NCBI GenBank assembly: GCA_022495995.1
Contig: JAFEMH010001360.1
Coordinates: 124,001-188,000 of the forward strand
DNA length: 64,000 nt
Source of the DNA: Adenophora triphylla var. japonica
Taxonomy: Eukaryota; Streptophyta; Magnoliopsida; Asterales; Campanulaceae
Reading direction: 5' to 3'
The notes under the pieces were generated by a model. That model was given only the letters and a program-made list of their open reading frames with translations. It was not told where the DNA came from and did not search any database. Positions 24,720 to 34,286 of the stretch are shown one piece after another (positions within the stretch are counted from its first letter, which is position 1; each line of letters opens with the position of its first letter). The translations under genes were made by a program, and so were the position numbers.

Positions 24720-24965
24720 TTTAACATTCCGGATCGATCGATCCGTCGATCGTCATTTACTTTCTGTCATTTACAATTCCGAGCCGTTTTGGCTCGTTGA
24801 TCGTCATTTACAATTCCGAGCCGTTTTGGCTCGTTGATCGTCATTTACGATTCCGAATCGTTTGATTCCGTTGAAACTGCTTTAAATACTGTTATTTACA
24901 AAGTCCGACCCGTTTGGATCGTGATAGTATTTACTTTTCAAAGTCCGAGTCGCAACCCGATTCGT
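24720..24965. repeat. Minisatellite inside the truncated Tat LTR
   Basis: 'cgtcatttacaattccgagc' and 'cgttttggctcgttgat' recur several times with a period of about 40 bp. They lie in the transcribed half of the LTR. Confidence 0.75.
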
Positions 24966-25448
24966 TGATTGCAAATCATTTAATACGTTTTTTCCCGTAA
25001 AAATCGTTAACAATGTAATGCCCGGTTCAAAACCGGAGTTCGTCCATCGAACTCTCTTTCAAAAACGCGCGAAATGACGTTTGGCATCCGAAAGCTCATC
25101 TTCAAACTAAAAGCCGCCATTTGACACTCAAAATCATTTAATACGCTTTTTCCCGTAAAAATCGTTAACAATGACTCGCCCGGTTCAAAATCGGAGTTCG
25201 TCCTTCGAACTCTCTTTCAAAAAAGCTCAAAATCGACGTTTGCCACGCAAACGCTCATTTCAAACTCAAAACCGACGTTTGTCATTCAAACGCTCGTCTT
25301 TTCAAACAAAGTCACCTAATCAACGTTTGACATTCAAACCAAGATTAAGCTTGTCATTCAAGCCCCCATTTCAAAATGCAAACACACACACACACACGCA
25401 CACGTTTTCGAGAAAGGTAGAAAGACTCGTCATACGAGGCGTTTCGGG

Positions 25449-26450
25449 TGATCTCTAGGGTTTCCTAGCTCAGGGGTACTCAAAGCGCCTGGCTCAAGAT
25501 CACTAGGGTTTCCTAGCTCAGGAGCACTGACTGCTTCAATGTCCAGTTCAATTGGGTCATCAAAGAAAATGGAATCAGGACCTACAACCTCCTTATTTGG
25601 ACTCTCACCTTGATCCAAGAAGGGAAATTTCAATTCCACAAATACAACATCATGGGACACAACATACAATAGCAATCCTTTCTTGCCAAAATGGTAACCC
25701 AAAAACACACACTTTTGACTTCGGTCACTAGCAAACTTATCATTATCATGACATGAATAATGGGCATAATAGAGAAAACTGAAAACCCAAATGTATTTAT
25801 AAGTGGGGGCTTTGCAAAAATAATTTCATACGGAGTTTTCCCATGCAATAATTTTGAAGGTGTGCGATTAATCAAATACCCAGGAGGCAAAACACACTCA
25901 CCCCAAAATCTGATTGGCATACCAGCCTGAAACTGTAAGACACGTGCTACATTCAAAATGTGACGGTACTTTCTTTATACTCTCCTATTTTGTTGTGAAG
26001 TACGAATACATGTGGTGTGATACACAATTCCGTTTTCAGCAAATTATTTTTCAAGACATGTGAATTCTTTTCCATTGACACTTCGCACCATTTTGACATG
26101 TTTATTAAACTGTCGTTCAACCATGACAAGATAATTTTTCAAAAGTTGAGGCGCATCACTTTTTGAATTTATCAAATATACGCACACAGCGCGAGAGCAA
26201 ACTAACTTCTTTACTTGATGGATGTCCCAACCGCTTATGCCACAACTTATGCTTCACAAGTTCCTTAATGCTAAAGATTCGTGCTTCGGTAGACTTCCTC
26301 AAGTAATATAGTCCCTCATATTGTTCACTCGCACCAATCAACGTCTTCGAGGTTCGATCCTGTATTACACAAACTTTGTCAGAAAATTGCACATAATTAT
26401 TCGAGCATAAAGCAACTGAGAGACAGACAACATATTGCAATTGAATGACG
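25449..26450 (-). pseudogene. Copia pol fragment: pre-integrase and integrase remnants, IN-RT linker
   Basis: Minus-strand frames contain 'HKLWHKRLGHPSSKE', the histidine part of the zinc-binding pre-integrase motif (about 26220); integrase C-terminal landmarks 'FWGECVLPPGYLINRTPS' and 'GKTPYEIIF' (about 25850); and 'FLGYHFGKKG' (about 25690). The linker then carries two copies of an 'ELGNP' repeat up to the Tat junction. Most of the catalytic core cannot be followed, and frames change at least three times. Confidence 0.8.
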
Positions 26451-26469
26451 GAGCATATAACACATTTTG

Positions 26470-27426
26470 CTAAATAAGTTTAGGCCCAATTTTGACATCG
26501 CCTTCTTTTGTGGCAATGGTGTACTTCCCATTAGGCAGTCCTACTCGACTGAATTCGATGTTACGAACATTATCAAGCAAGGCAAGATTTCCTATTATAT
26601 GCCGATTAGCCCCGCTATCCACTAGCAAAGGCTCATCATTCATCTTACCATTCATGAGCTCAATAGTTTTAACGTTTATCGGCACCATAGCTTTAAAACT
26701 ACTCCACTATTCACTTGTGAGTCCCAAGAGTTGAGCGTGCTCTACATCTGTCATCCAAGCACCATCCTCATTAATCACTTGTACATTATTGACTAAAGCG
26801 CTGAATGACTCGTGCCCTCTCGCTCCCACGACGGTAGCCGTGACAATGTGCCCTTTCTTTCCCTTTTCTATTTCGTGAGAACTGCTCGCCCCACCATTCC
26901 TGAAATCCCACAAGCTTGAAACAAGAGTCAGCTTTGTGTCCCTTTTTGTTTCAATGTCCACAAGTAACATTGCCCATCTCTTTGCACTCCCCTTAGATTT
27001 CAGACCTCGATGTTGGTTTGCCTAACAAAGCTCATAGTTCTGAGTACTCCTCTAGTGCGTTCCCTTTGACACACTCCTCTCTACCCACTATTGAATAAAC
27101 TTTGTTTACGTTAGTAATAGGCTCCAAGTTCGTAATGTTTGATTTCATGACACCAACATTGAGTTTATTGTTCGCCAAAGTTCTAGTTTATCCGCCTTTG
27201 TTGGACGGTTAATCGTTCCATCAATGAACCCATTTCTCATCTTTACTTTCAACGAACCCTTGAAAATACATTCCCATTGTTCATAGTTTTCTCCTTTCAA
27301 TTGGACATGAGTGAGAATCTGTATGAGATTATCACTAGATGAAATAAAGTAGGGGGTTCTTTTCTCACTACTCTCAACAACCATTTGCATTGAGTTGTTT
27401 TTAGGTTTAAGGTTTTTCAAGATCAC
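26470..27426 (-). pseudogene. Copia gag and protease fragments
   Basis: The minus-strand frame 27426-27145 begins with a methionine beside a primer-site-like motif and carries the Copia gag N-terminal landmarks 'LTHVQLKGENYEQWE' and 'GFIDGTI'. After a disrupted middle, 26688-26470 shows the protease motif 'LLVDSGANRHI'. Copia gag and protease are normally one continuous frame; here they are separated by frameshifts. No intact zinc knuckle was found. Confidence 0.8.
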
Positions 27427-27427
27427 C

Positions 27428-27439
27428 GCTTTGATACCA
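27428..27439 (-). promoter_or_regulatory. Inner primer-site-like motif
   Basis: GCTTTGATACCA, reverse complement TGGTATCAAAGC, directly abuts the TGTTAGAG of the LTR-like piece that follows. Confidence 0.6.
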
Positions 27440-27687
27440 TGTTAGAGTTACCACTTGATCTAAAAGCTTAAGCTGTGAGATCGTGACTCAACAATGTATA
27501 TAATGCTTTCACACTTCTCCTCACGTGTGTCCCAGTCACACACGTAAAGAGTTTACAAACATGCCACATTATCGGGCATGTCAAACTTCAAACATATCAC
27601 ATTTTCGGGCATGCCAACATAGTGCAATTTTTGCATACTTAAATCTGGGTAATACTGCAAGCAGCGGAATCGAACTTGGGGCCTTAC
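27440..27687. mobile_element. LTR-like fragment between the two primer-site motifs
   Basis: Begins TGTTAGAGTTACCACTTGAT, then 'aaaagcttaagctg', a phrase common at LTR ends of plant Copia elements. It sits between the outer primer site (27688) and the gag start. It may be a second Copia LTR fragment or an altered leader region. Confidence 0.45.
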
Positions 27688-27699
27688 GCTTTGATACCA
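27688..27699 (-). promoter_or_regulatory. Outer primer-binding site of the nested Copia element
   Basis: GCTTTGATACCA directly abuts the right LTR at 27700. Confidence 0.75.
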
Positions 27700-28133
27700 A
27701 GTTGGAATCCAAGGGAGATTTTTCTCTATTTATTACAATGTCGTGAACGGCTACTATTTATACAACCTCAAAATCTAGGTATAATCTTGTTACAAATATT
27801 TACAATCCTTATTAATCCCTAATACTACGCTATCAACTTGATCAATCCATGGGAAGAGATCTCATAAATTCGAGAATCATACGTGCTCCTAGAGCAGGCG
27901 CTCCTTAAGAGCTAGCTCTCCTTCTGGGCGCACCTTGAGAGCTTTGCTCCTTAGAGCCGGAGGGCGCTCCTTGGGAGATCTTCTCTTAGGGAGCTGGAGA
28001 GCGCTCCCTGGAAGCTCTGCTCCTTGGGAGCTGGAGGGTGCTCCTTGGGAGCTCTGCTCTTTGTTCCTTGCTGCGCTCCCTTAGAAGCTCTACGCTCTCC
28101 TTGGGAACTCTGCACTCCTTGGGAGCTCTAACA
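27700..28133 (-). mobile_element. 5' LTR of the nested Copia element
   Basis: Runs AGTTGGAATCC to CTCTAACA and matches 12077-12544. It has a minus-strand TATA-like box at about 27754-27763 (TTGTATAAATAG) and the same 'gggagct' and 'ggcgctcc' repeat cluster at 27880-28130. Confidence 0.85.
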
Positions 28134-28138
28134 TGACA

Positions 28139-28963
28139 ATCTCGAAAATTTATCTTTAATGAAGAAAAATCGGAAAAAAAATCAATCAGAATGAACCAAC
28201 TCTATGTTGAATTCTATAAATTTTGAAATTGTTGTATTGCAATTTATGATTTATAGATTATTTTGATTAATACCTCGTACATCTCTATTTATGTCACACA
28301 ACTCCAAGTGATCATATTACAGAAAGGGGGTGGTAGTTTTGTTTTTTGCCGATTGGCTTCTTGTCATTTATTAAGTAATGGGGCAATTACCAAATCGTCC
28401 CTCATACTAACCAAAACGATCACCTAGGACATATATTTTTGTAAAAGGACCACTAGGTCCTCTCTTTATAAATGGGCATGAATGTCATTCCTACCAGCTG
28501 TCACAACTTCTCTCCTCCCTCATTTTTCTTTTTTTCCCTCAAAACTATAAAATGAAATATCTTAAGATTCAGAAGTAAAAAAAATTTGAGAGCACCGTTG
28601 TGTTCGTATTGTCAAGACGAATCAAACTAGTAGCATCAACATATAATCTGAATCAAAGTTGAGAACTTCACAGTTTTTCAAAATTCATAATTGTTTTTTA
28701 GAAGTTTACTATTGTTTTTCACAGTTGTTCAAAGAACAAATAGGAGAAGTTTATAATTGATTTAGTTAAGTTCATAATTATTGTATGAAAATGTCTTTTA
28801 TTATACTTAATTCACATTTGTTTTAGATAAGTTCACAATTATTTTTAGTCTTTTATGACCTCTATTTTTTCTTTTTTTATGAGATTATTTGACATGTTTG
28901 TTTAGTTCACATTGTTTTAGTTAAGTTCACATTTGTTTTTAGTTAAATTTACTGTTGTTTTTT
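28139..28963. repeat. AT-rich DNA with degenerate 'aagttcacaattgttttt' repeats
   Basis: From about 28690 the phrase 'agttcacaattgtttt' recurs every 30-60 bp. The same repeat continues on the far side of the Mutator-like element (37300-37490), showing that the element inserted into it. No gene seen. Confidence 0.6.
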
Positions 28964-29163
28964 GGGCAAATTACAACTTGGTTACCTATGTTTTGCCGTA
29001 GTTGCAATGTGGTTCCCAAAAGTGTAAATTTTTTAAACCCCTTGCCAACAATTTGTTGCAATCTAATGTAAAATCAGTTAAAAACTAACTTCCGTTAACA
29101 AAGATTAGTCATGTGCATCGCCCATGAATTTTAAGGGGCAAAAATGACTTTTCCCATATGGCC
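28964..29163. repeat. Left terminal inverted repeat of the MULE
   Basis: Pairs with the reverse complement of 37133-37287 and then, across the Athila insertion, of about 29895-29951. Landmarks include 'agttgcaatgtggtt', 'gttaacaaagat' and 'gggcaaaaatgacttttc'. Confidence 0.8.
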
Positions 29164-29169
29164 CTATAC

Positions 29170-29890
29170 TAAAAACTAAAAATCCTTGATCTCTCTCTCT
29201 CTCTCTCTCTCTCTAAACACACGGGTTGTGTACCCCCAATTATCTCCTCACCTCTGCCACCTCAATTTCCTCCGGCAACTACTCGGCCACCTTACCTCAC
29301 CCCCAATCATAGTCGGACATTCCACCCCTGTCCTCCCACTCTAACGTCGTCCCCCAACTAGCCCTCCTTTTGCCTTTAACCAACATCTCATCATACAAAT
29401 ATCCATTAAATACCCAATTTTTCAAGCTTTCTCTCTATAAACCCTTGTTGTTCATCCAAAATGGAAACCCAAAATTAAAGTCTTCAATATTCGATTTAGT
29501 GTTCAACATTGCATTATTGGGTAAGAACGAATGTAATTGTGTGTTCTTCAAAATTGTCCCGTCTTCTCTCTCTAAATCTGGCAATAAAGAAACTTCAATG
29601 TTTTGGGTTTTTAAATTTTATTTTTTTAAGTATGTCTTGAAAACCACTATGTTTGGTGGGTTTGATTGTGAAAATGATGAGATGGTGATAGGTGAAAGGT
29701 AGGTGGTGGTTTGATGTTCATTGCAGTAGTAGAGGTGGAAGGTGGGTGGTAGTTTGGGATGACGAGGTGATGGGGGTGAAGAGGTGATAGAAACAATAAT
29801 GGTAGTTAATTTGATTCTGTTAGGTTTTCTCTGCTGATTTTGGACCAAAAAGTTAACTTTTCATTAATAATGTTATCTTCGTTGTTAATT
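29170..29890. other. MULE interior, possible captured fragment
   Basis: A CT microsatellite at about 29180-29213 is followed by C-rich sequence resembling a plant leader. An open frame at 29370-29702 (110 codons) has no domain I recognise. The GT-rich 29690-29800 reads on the other strand as a low-complexity Ser/Pro region. I cannot name a source gene. Confidence 0.35.
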
Positions 29891-29951
29891 TTTGGATTAT
29901 TGTCATGAGAAAAGTCATTTTTGCCCATTTAAAATCATGGGCGAGGCATAT

Positions 29952-31521
29952 TGTTCGGTCGAAACCTAACGGTTTATTTAATTCCACAAGCGCACGGGCT
30001 ATTGTAATATAGCAGGTGCAAGTACGGGTCGATCCCACAGAGACAGGGTTTACTAGGGAATATTTTTGTCTTTAGAAAGTAATAGAAAAGATTGGGGGGA
30101 GATAAAATTTGTTTTTAGAAAAATAGAGAGAACATAAACAGAAAGTACTTTGATTAAATTCTTATAAAACGAAGCATTCTCGGGATTGGAAATCATACAC
30201 ATAACTTTGTTCATCAAATCGTCATTGTCTTAGAGATAAAAGGTTTTCATAAAAAGCAAGGATGGTATGTTAAGCCTTCGCTACTTCGGGTTAAGACAGT
30301 AGCGTTTGTATTCTTCACTAATTATGCCCTAACTGTTTGAGATTTCCGTTTACGTTGTTCCCGCCCTGTCACAAACGGGCATTCCGGCTTATCTCTAGCT
30401 GACCATAATTTGTAAGAATCCATTAAGAAAGAGAGTCAACATACTTTCCATTAAAGGAACATCCCTAGGCCATTGAACTACTTTCGTGATCAATGAAACC
30501 TAGTTTCTTTATATGGTTCCGTCAATCGAGATTCTCCGCTAGGTACTTCTCTCAATTGACTGAATCATACAAATTGGATATCTCCAAAATGTAAGGCGTT
30601 TAGAGAATAATATAAAGAAATTGATTAGATGAAGAAAGAAGACAAGACTTAACATTTTTAGATGATGAACAAGTATGCTTTTGAGTTTCCAATCCCAAGA
30701 ATAAGGGGGATTACTCACAAGCCATTTATAACGTATAAGCAATAATAAAAGATTGATTAAGAAAGACTTATGAATAAAGAAGGCAAATGCTGAGAATAAT
30801 GCTTCACTTTTATTGCTTTTCCTCCAAAGTGATTCCAAGAACAAATAATGAACTTGATCTTCAAATCTCCTTAGAAAATTGTTATCACAAGTGTTTGTAT
30901 CTTCTATCTATGAAGTATCAGTGATTTTCTCTCTAAAATTTCGTATCTAAGACTGATCACTAGGGTCCTATTTATAAAAAGGAGGAGACTCTTCAATTGG
31001 GTGCCATCAAAAGGTGCCTTTACATCTGCAGTCGCGTTTTGCACGACCGCGTCAAGGAAGTTGCACGGCCGTGTGACCCTTGGCGCCAGATTTGAATTTG
31101 AGTCTTGACACTTCGCACGGCCGCTCCTGTCCAAGCTGCACGGCCGCTCCATATAATGACACGGCCACTCCCTCTTCAAGACACGACCACTCTATATTTT
31201 AGGGCCACAAATGGCCTGAAAAAGGCCAGGTGCACGGCCGCTCCATCTTGGCTGCACGGCCGCTCCATCTGGAATTTAGCTTTGTGTGCTTGATTTGGTT
31301 GGTGCTCTTCCATGTCTTTTGCCTTGAAGTGTCCAAGTATCCTTTTGATAAAAAGAACCTAAAACCTGTCTTTAATTGCAAGAAAAGTACCAAAAGGCGT
31401 AAAATCTAGATAATATGAAAAAGGAACTAAAAAGTACATAAAATGAAATGAGAAATGATGTTTTATGTAATAAAAAGTATATAAAACTAAGGATAAATGA
31501 CTATATAATAGTCACTTATCA
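29952..31521 (-). mobile_element. 3' LTR of the Athila-type element
   Basis: Plus-strand TGTTCGGTCGAAACC to GTCACTTATCA. A minus-strand TATA-like box (TTTTTATAAATAGG) lies at about 30968-30981. The part at 31025-31265 has a cluster of CACGGCCGCTCC-type motifs. Confidence 0.9.
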
Positions 31522-31560
31522 AACTCTCCCACACTTAAGCTTTTGCTTGTCCCCAAGCAA
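31522..31560 (-). promoter_or_regulatory. 3' purine tract with upstream hairpin
   Basis: On the minus strand a hairpin TTGCTTG-GGGA-CAAGCAA (31543-31560) is followed by AAGTGTGGGAGAG directly before the 3' LTR. The purine tract is the expected plus-strand primer. Confidence 0.75.
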
Positions 31561-32768
31561 ACTTAGAATGAAAATACGGAGAGGGAGAAAAAATAAGATT
31601 GATCCCTCAGAAATAAAGTAGCAAGCCTTAATTGCCTTTTAGATAATGCCTTTGTCTTTCTAATCATATTTTGAATACCTTTAAAAATTTATCTAGGAAG
31701 AAGTATTTTAGGGATATTTTAAAGAGATAAAATGCAAGACAATAACCTAATATAGCATATATAGAATTTTGACCAAGCATGCTAGAAGGATAATTCTTAG
31801 ATTTATTTCTTGGTAGAAAAGTTTTCACTTTTTTAAAGTGATTTTTGAGAAAAAATGAATTTATTTCTTTAAAATGTACAAGAGAAGGTATAAACATTTA
31901 TTCACTAATTAGAAGTTTCCGAAGAATTGTATTACATTCTTGAATCACATGGGTGAAAAATGGATGATGATAGTGGAAAAATCTCATCAAAGTTAAACAA
32001 ATTTATCTTATTTTTGCACGCGTTATATTTTTGCAAAAGACCTAAGTTATTTTTTATCCTTTCAAGTAGGAGACATTGTGGTCGCGAACCCCATGTTCCT
32101 AATACTTAGATCAAGAATACTTTTGGATATTACTCCCGTTTGACAAGGAAGCATCGTCGCAGTGAACGCCGTGCCCCGAGTTACTTAGGAAGTAATAGGT
32201 TTCTTTTTGCTTTTTAAGGATTGGTGACAAATGTCACTCTTTTTAATAAGATAAGATGTCTACTTTGATTTGATTTGAGAAATTGAAAGATGGAATTTTT
32301 GATGAAAGGGTGTGATTCAAGGGATGCAAACAAAAAGGTGCTTCTAAAAAGGGAATAAACATTTAATAAAGATAAAAGATGTACAATTTTAAAGAAATAT
32401 TTTCAATATTTGCATAAATGACCAAGTATATAAAAAGATTCCTTCTAATCAAATGCATTTTCCTTGATAAAACCCTATATTTTGCTATACTAACTTATAA
32501 GGCTTTTAAAATTATTTCCTAAAATTATCCCTATATTTTTCCTTTTTTATAAATTTCTAAGTTTATAGAAAATATGAGAGAAAAGACAACGACATTATTC
32601 TAGGACAATTGGCAAGCATAAGAAATAATGATATGGATCATCATAGGGATTTTTATATATTTTTTTATATACTATTATACATGCATAAATGAAAATGCAA
32701 CTAAGTTAAAAAGAAAAAAATTACACTAGAAAGCAAGTAAATTAAAATTAGAAAGCGAATAGATAAAT
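31561..32768 (-). other. 3' non-coding region of the Athila-type element
   Basis: No long frame. Autonomous Athila elements carry envelope-like sequence here; I see none. The region holds the conserved block at 32061-32240 listed separately. Confidence 0.6.
32061..32240 (-). promoter_or_regulatory. Conserved non-coding block shared with the Sirevirus at 60793
   Basis: On the minus strand: hairpin GTGACATTTGTCAC, a spacer of about 45 nt, CTCGGGGCACGGCGTTC then GACGATG, about 50 nt, CTAAGTATTAGG then CATGGGGTTCGC, ending CTACTTGAAAGG. The same elements in the same order occur on the plus strand at 60793-60985. Function unknown. Confidence 0.6.
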
Positions 32769-32806
32769 ACCCCCCCACACTTGAAGTGAACATTGTCCTC
32801 AATGTT
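32769..32806 (-). promoter_or_regulatory. Internal purine tract with upstream hairpin
   Basis: On the minus strand a hairpin AACATTG-AGGA-CAATGTT (32789-32806) is followed by AAGTGTGGGGGGGTA. It has the same architecture as the cassette at the 3' LTR, so it may act as a second plus-strand primer. Confidence 0.6.
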
Positions 32807-32909
32807 TCAAGGACAAAGAGTAAACAGATAAGCATGTGATGGTAAACAAAATTATGATAAGCAGTAAAATAATTCATCGGTTTACTATTCCGATGATGCT
32901 TGTTTAAGG

Positions 32910-34286
32910 TCATAAGCTCGACCCCTTTCTATCAGTGACAATGGACGGTGAGTGGTATTGTAATGGTCTCTTATCCTTAACAACTCGCCATTCCTTCCCC
33001 TTTGGCGTGATTGAGCTCTTAAGATTTATGCAAACGCGACATCCCGGTTTGCTTTTCTTCTTGGGTCCCCTACCTTTTGATTTTTGAACCTTATTATGCT
33101 TTTTAGGGTGCACATTTTTTTCACCACTATGATCTAAGGGCTTTTTAATTAATATTTTTGAGTCCTTGGATTGTGATTTCTCACCCTTTTTGCTATCATT
33201 TTCAGGAGTGTTGACTTCATGGCACGACTTCTTGAGAGTTATGTTTTTAAATTCGACCTTCTTATTTCCAATGTTTAGAGAAAGAGTGCCATTCTTTACA
33301 TCTATTACTGCACCAGCGGTGGCAAGAAAAGGTCTTCCTAGAATTATTGGAATTTGGTGATCTTCCTCCATCTCAAGGACTACAAAGTCTACCGGGATGA
33401 TCAATTTCCCGATTTGACAAGGGACATCTTCCATAATACCCATCGGGTATTTAATGGAGCGATCCGCTAGTTGGAGAGAAATAGTGGTGGGTTTCATTTC
33501 CCCCACACCTAGTTTCTTACCTACTGAAAGCGGAATGAGGCTCACACTTGCCCCAAGATCTAACAAAGCATTATCAATATTGTATTTACCTATTTTACAA
33601 GGAATAGAGAAAGTGTCGGGATCTTTTAATTTAGGAGGAAGTTCTCTTTGTAAAATGGCACTTACTTCTTCTGTCAAAGCGATAGTCTCATGCTCCTCAA
33701 GTTTCCTCTTATTTGCAAGAATGTCCTTTAAGAACTTAGCATAAGACGGCATCTGTTGAAGGGCATCGGTAAAAGGTATGTTGATATAAATAGATTTTAA
33801 GGCTTCTAAAAATTTTGCAAATTGTTTGTCAAGTTTGGCTCTTACCAACCTTTGGGGGTATGGTATTGGAGGGTCAAAATTTCTAGAAATCTTAGGGGAT
33901 TCTGTCCCATTTTCAACATCTTCATTAGCCTCGACCATCGGTGGGGTTGGACTAACGTTCTCTTTGCTCGATTTGATATTTTCCTTAGGAAGGGGATCTA
34001 TAATTTCTTTTCTACTCCTATTTTCTACCGCACTAACATGCTCGTCGGGCCTTTGCGATTGACCGGGAAAACTCCCTTGTGGTCTATGCGAGGTGTCGGC
34101 CTGTTGAGCTTGTTGATTTTCAAGCATTCTATTGTGGGCGGCTAAATTATCAAACCTAGCATTCAACGACTTAATGGATTCCCTTAACTCATTATTGGTC
34201 TTCTCTTGTTCGTTTCTATTTTCAATTATAAAATTCATAATAAGATCCAATTTAGACTTAGGGGGGGAAAGCACTAGAATTGCCAT
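32910..34286 (-). CDS. Athila-type protease-containing polyprotein (458 aa)
   Basis: An open frame of 458 codons. The first ~130 residues look like the C-terminal end of an Athila gag: hydrophilic, Gln-rich and helical. An 'IPYPQRL' stretch follows near residue 140, typical of the Athila region before protease. The aspartic protease has LLDLGASVSLIPLS at its active site, where Athila elements commonly have D-L-G-A, and a second landmark PIILGRPFLATAGAVIDV. The Lys-rich tail ends in a stop with no RT after it. The frame overlaps gag by 29 bases in another register at a run of seven C. It may be reached by frameshifting, or a one-base homopolymer change may have split a single gene. Confidence 0.8.
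   Translation of the reverse strand: MAILVLSPPKSKLDLIMNFIIENRNEQEKTNNELRESIKSLNARFDNLAAHNRMLENQQAQQADTSHRPQGSFPGQSQRPDEHVSAVENRSRKEIIDPLPKENIKSSKENVSPTPPMVEANEDVENGTESPKISRNFDPPIPYPQRLVRAKLDKQFAKFLEALKSIYINIPFTDALQQMPSYAKFLKDILANKRKLEEHETIALTEEVSAILQRELPPKLKDPDTFSIPCKIGKYNIDNALLDLGASVSLIPLSVGKKLGVGEMKPTTISLQLADRSIKYPMGIMEDVPCQIGKLIIPVDFVVLEMEEDHQIPIILGRPFLATAGAVIDVKNGTLSLNIGNKKVEFKNITLKKSCHEVNTPENDSKKGEKSQSKDSKILIKKPLDHSGEKNVHPKKHNKVQKSKGRGPKKKSKPGCRVCINLKSSITPKGKEWRVVKDKRPLQYHSPSIVTDRKGSSL

Larger units (their letters stand above)
23753..25448 (+). mobile_element. Truncated Tat-type Gypsy LTR inserted in the Copia pol
   Basis: Begins TGTAAGTACCCAAATCC. A TATA-like CTATAAATAGG lies at 24280, and the 3' part ends in CA repeats followed by 'agactcgtcatacgaggcg', which resembles the end region of the LTR at 47675-49333 ('agactcgtttttacgaggcg'). 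The sequence stops short of a normal LTR end, so it is a truncated solo LTR or deletion product. Copia sequence flanks both sides: RT on the left, the IN-RT linker on the right. Confidence 0.7.
12077..28133 (-). mobile_element. Copia retrotransposon, minus strand, opened by nested insertions
   Basis: Both ends are flanked by TGACA (12072-12076 and 28134-28138). The two LTRs are similar, with a primer site left of the right LTR and a purine tract (pyrimidines on plus, CCCCCTCAAG) right of the left LTR. Read on the minus strand the order is gag, protease, integrase, RT, RNase H, as in Ty1/Copia. It is cut by a CACTA element (13201-23192) and a truncated Tat LTR (23753-25448) and carries stops and frameshifts, so it is not functional. 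Confidence 0.9.
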
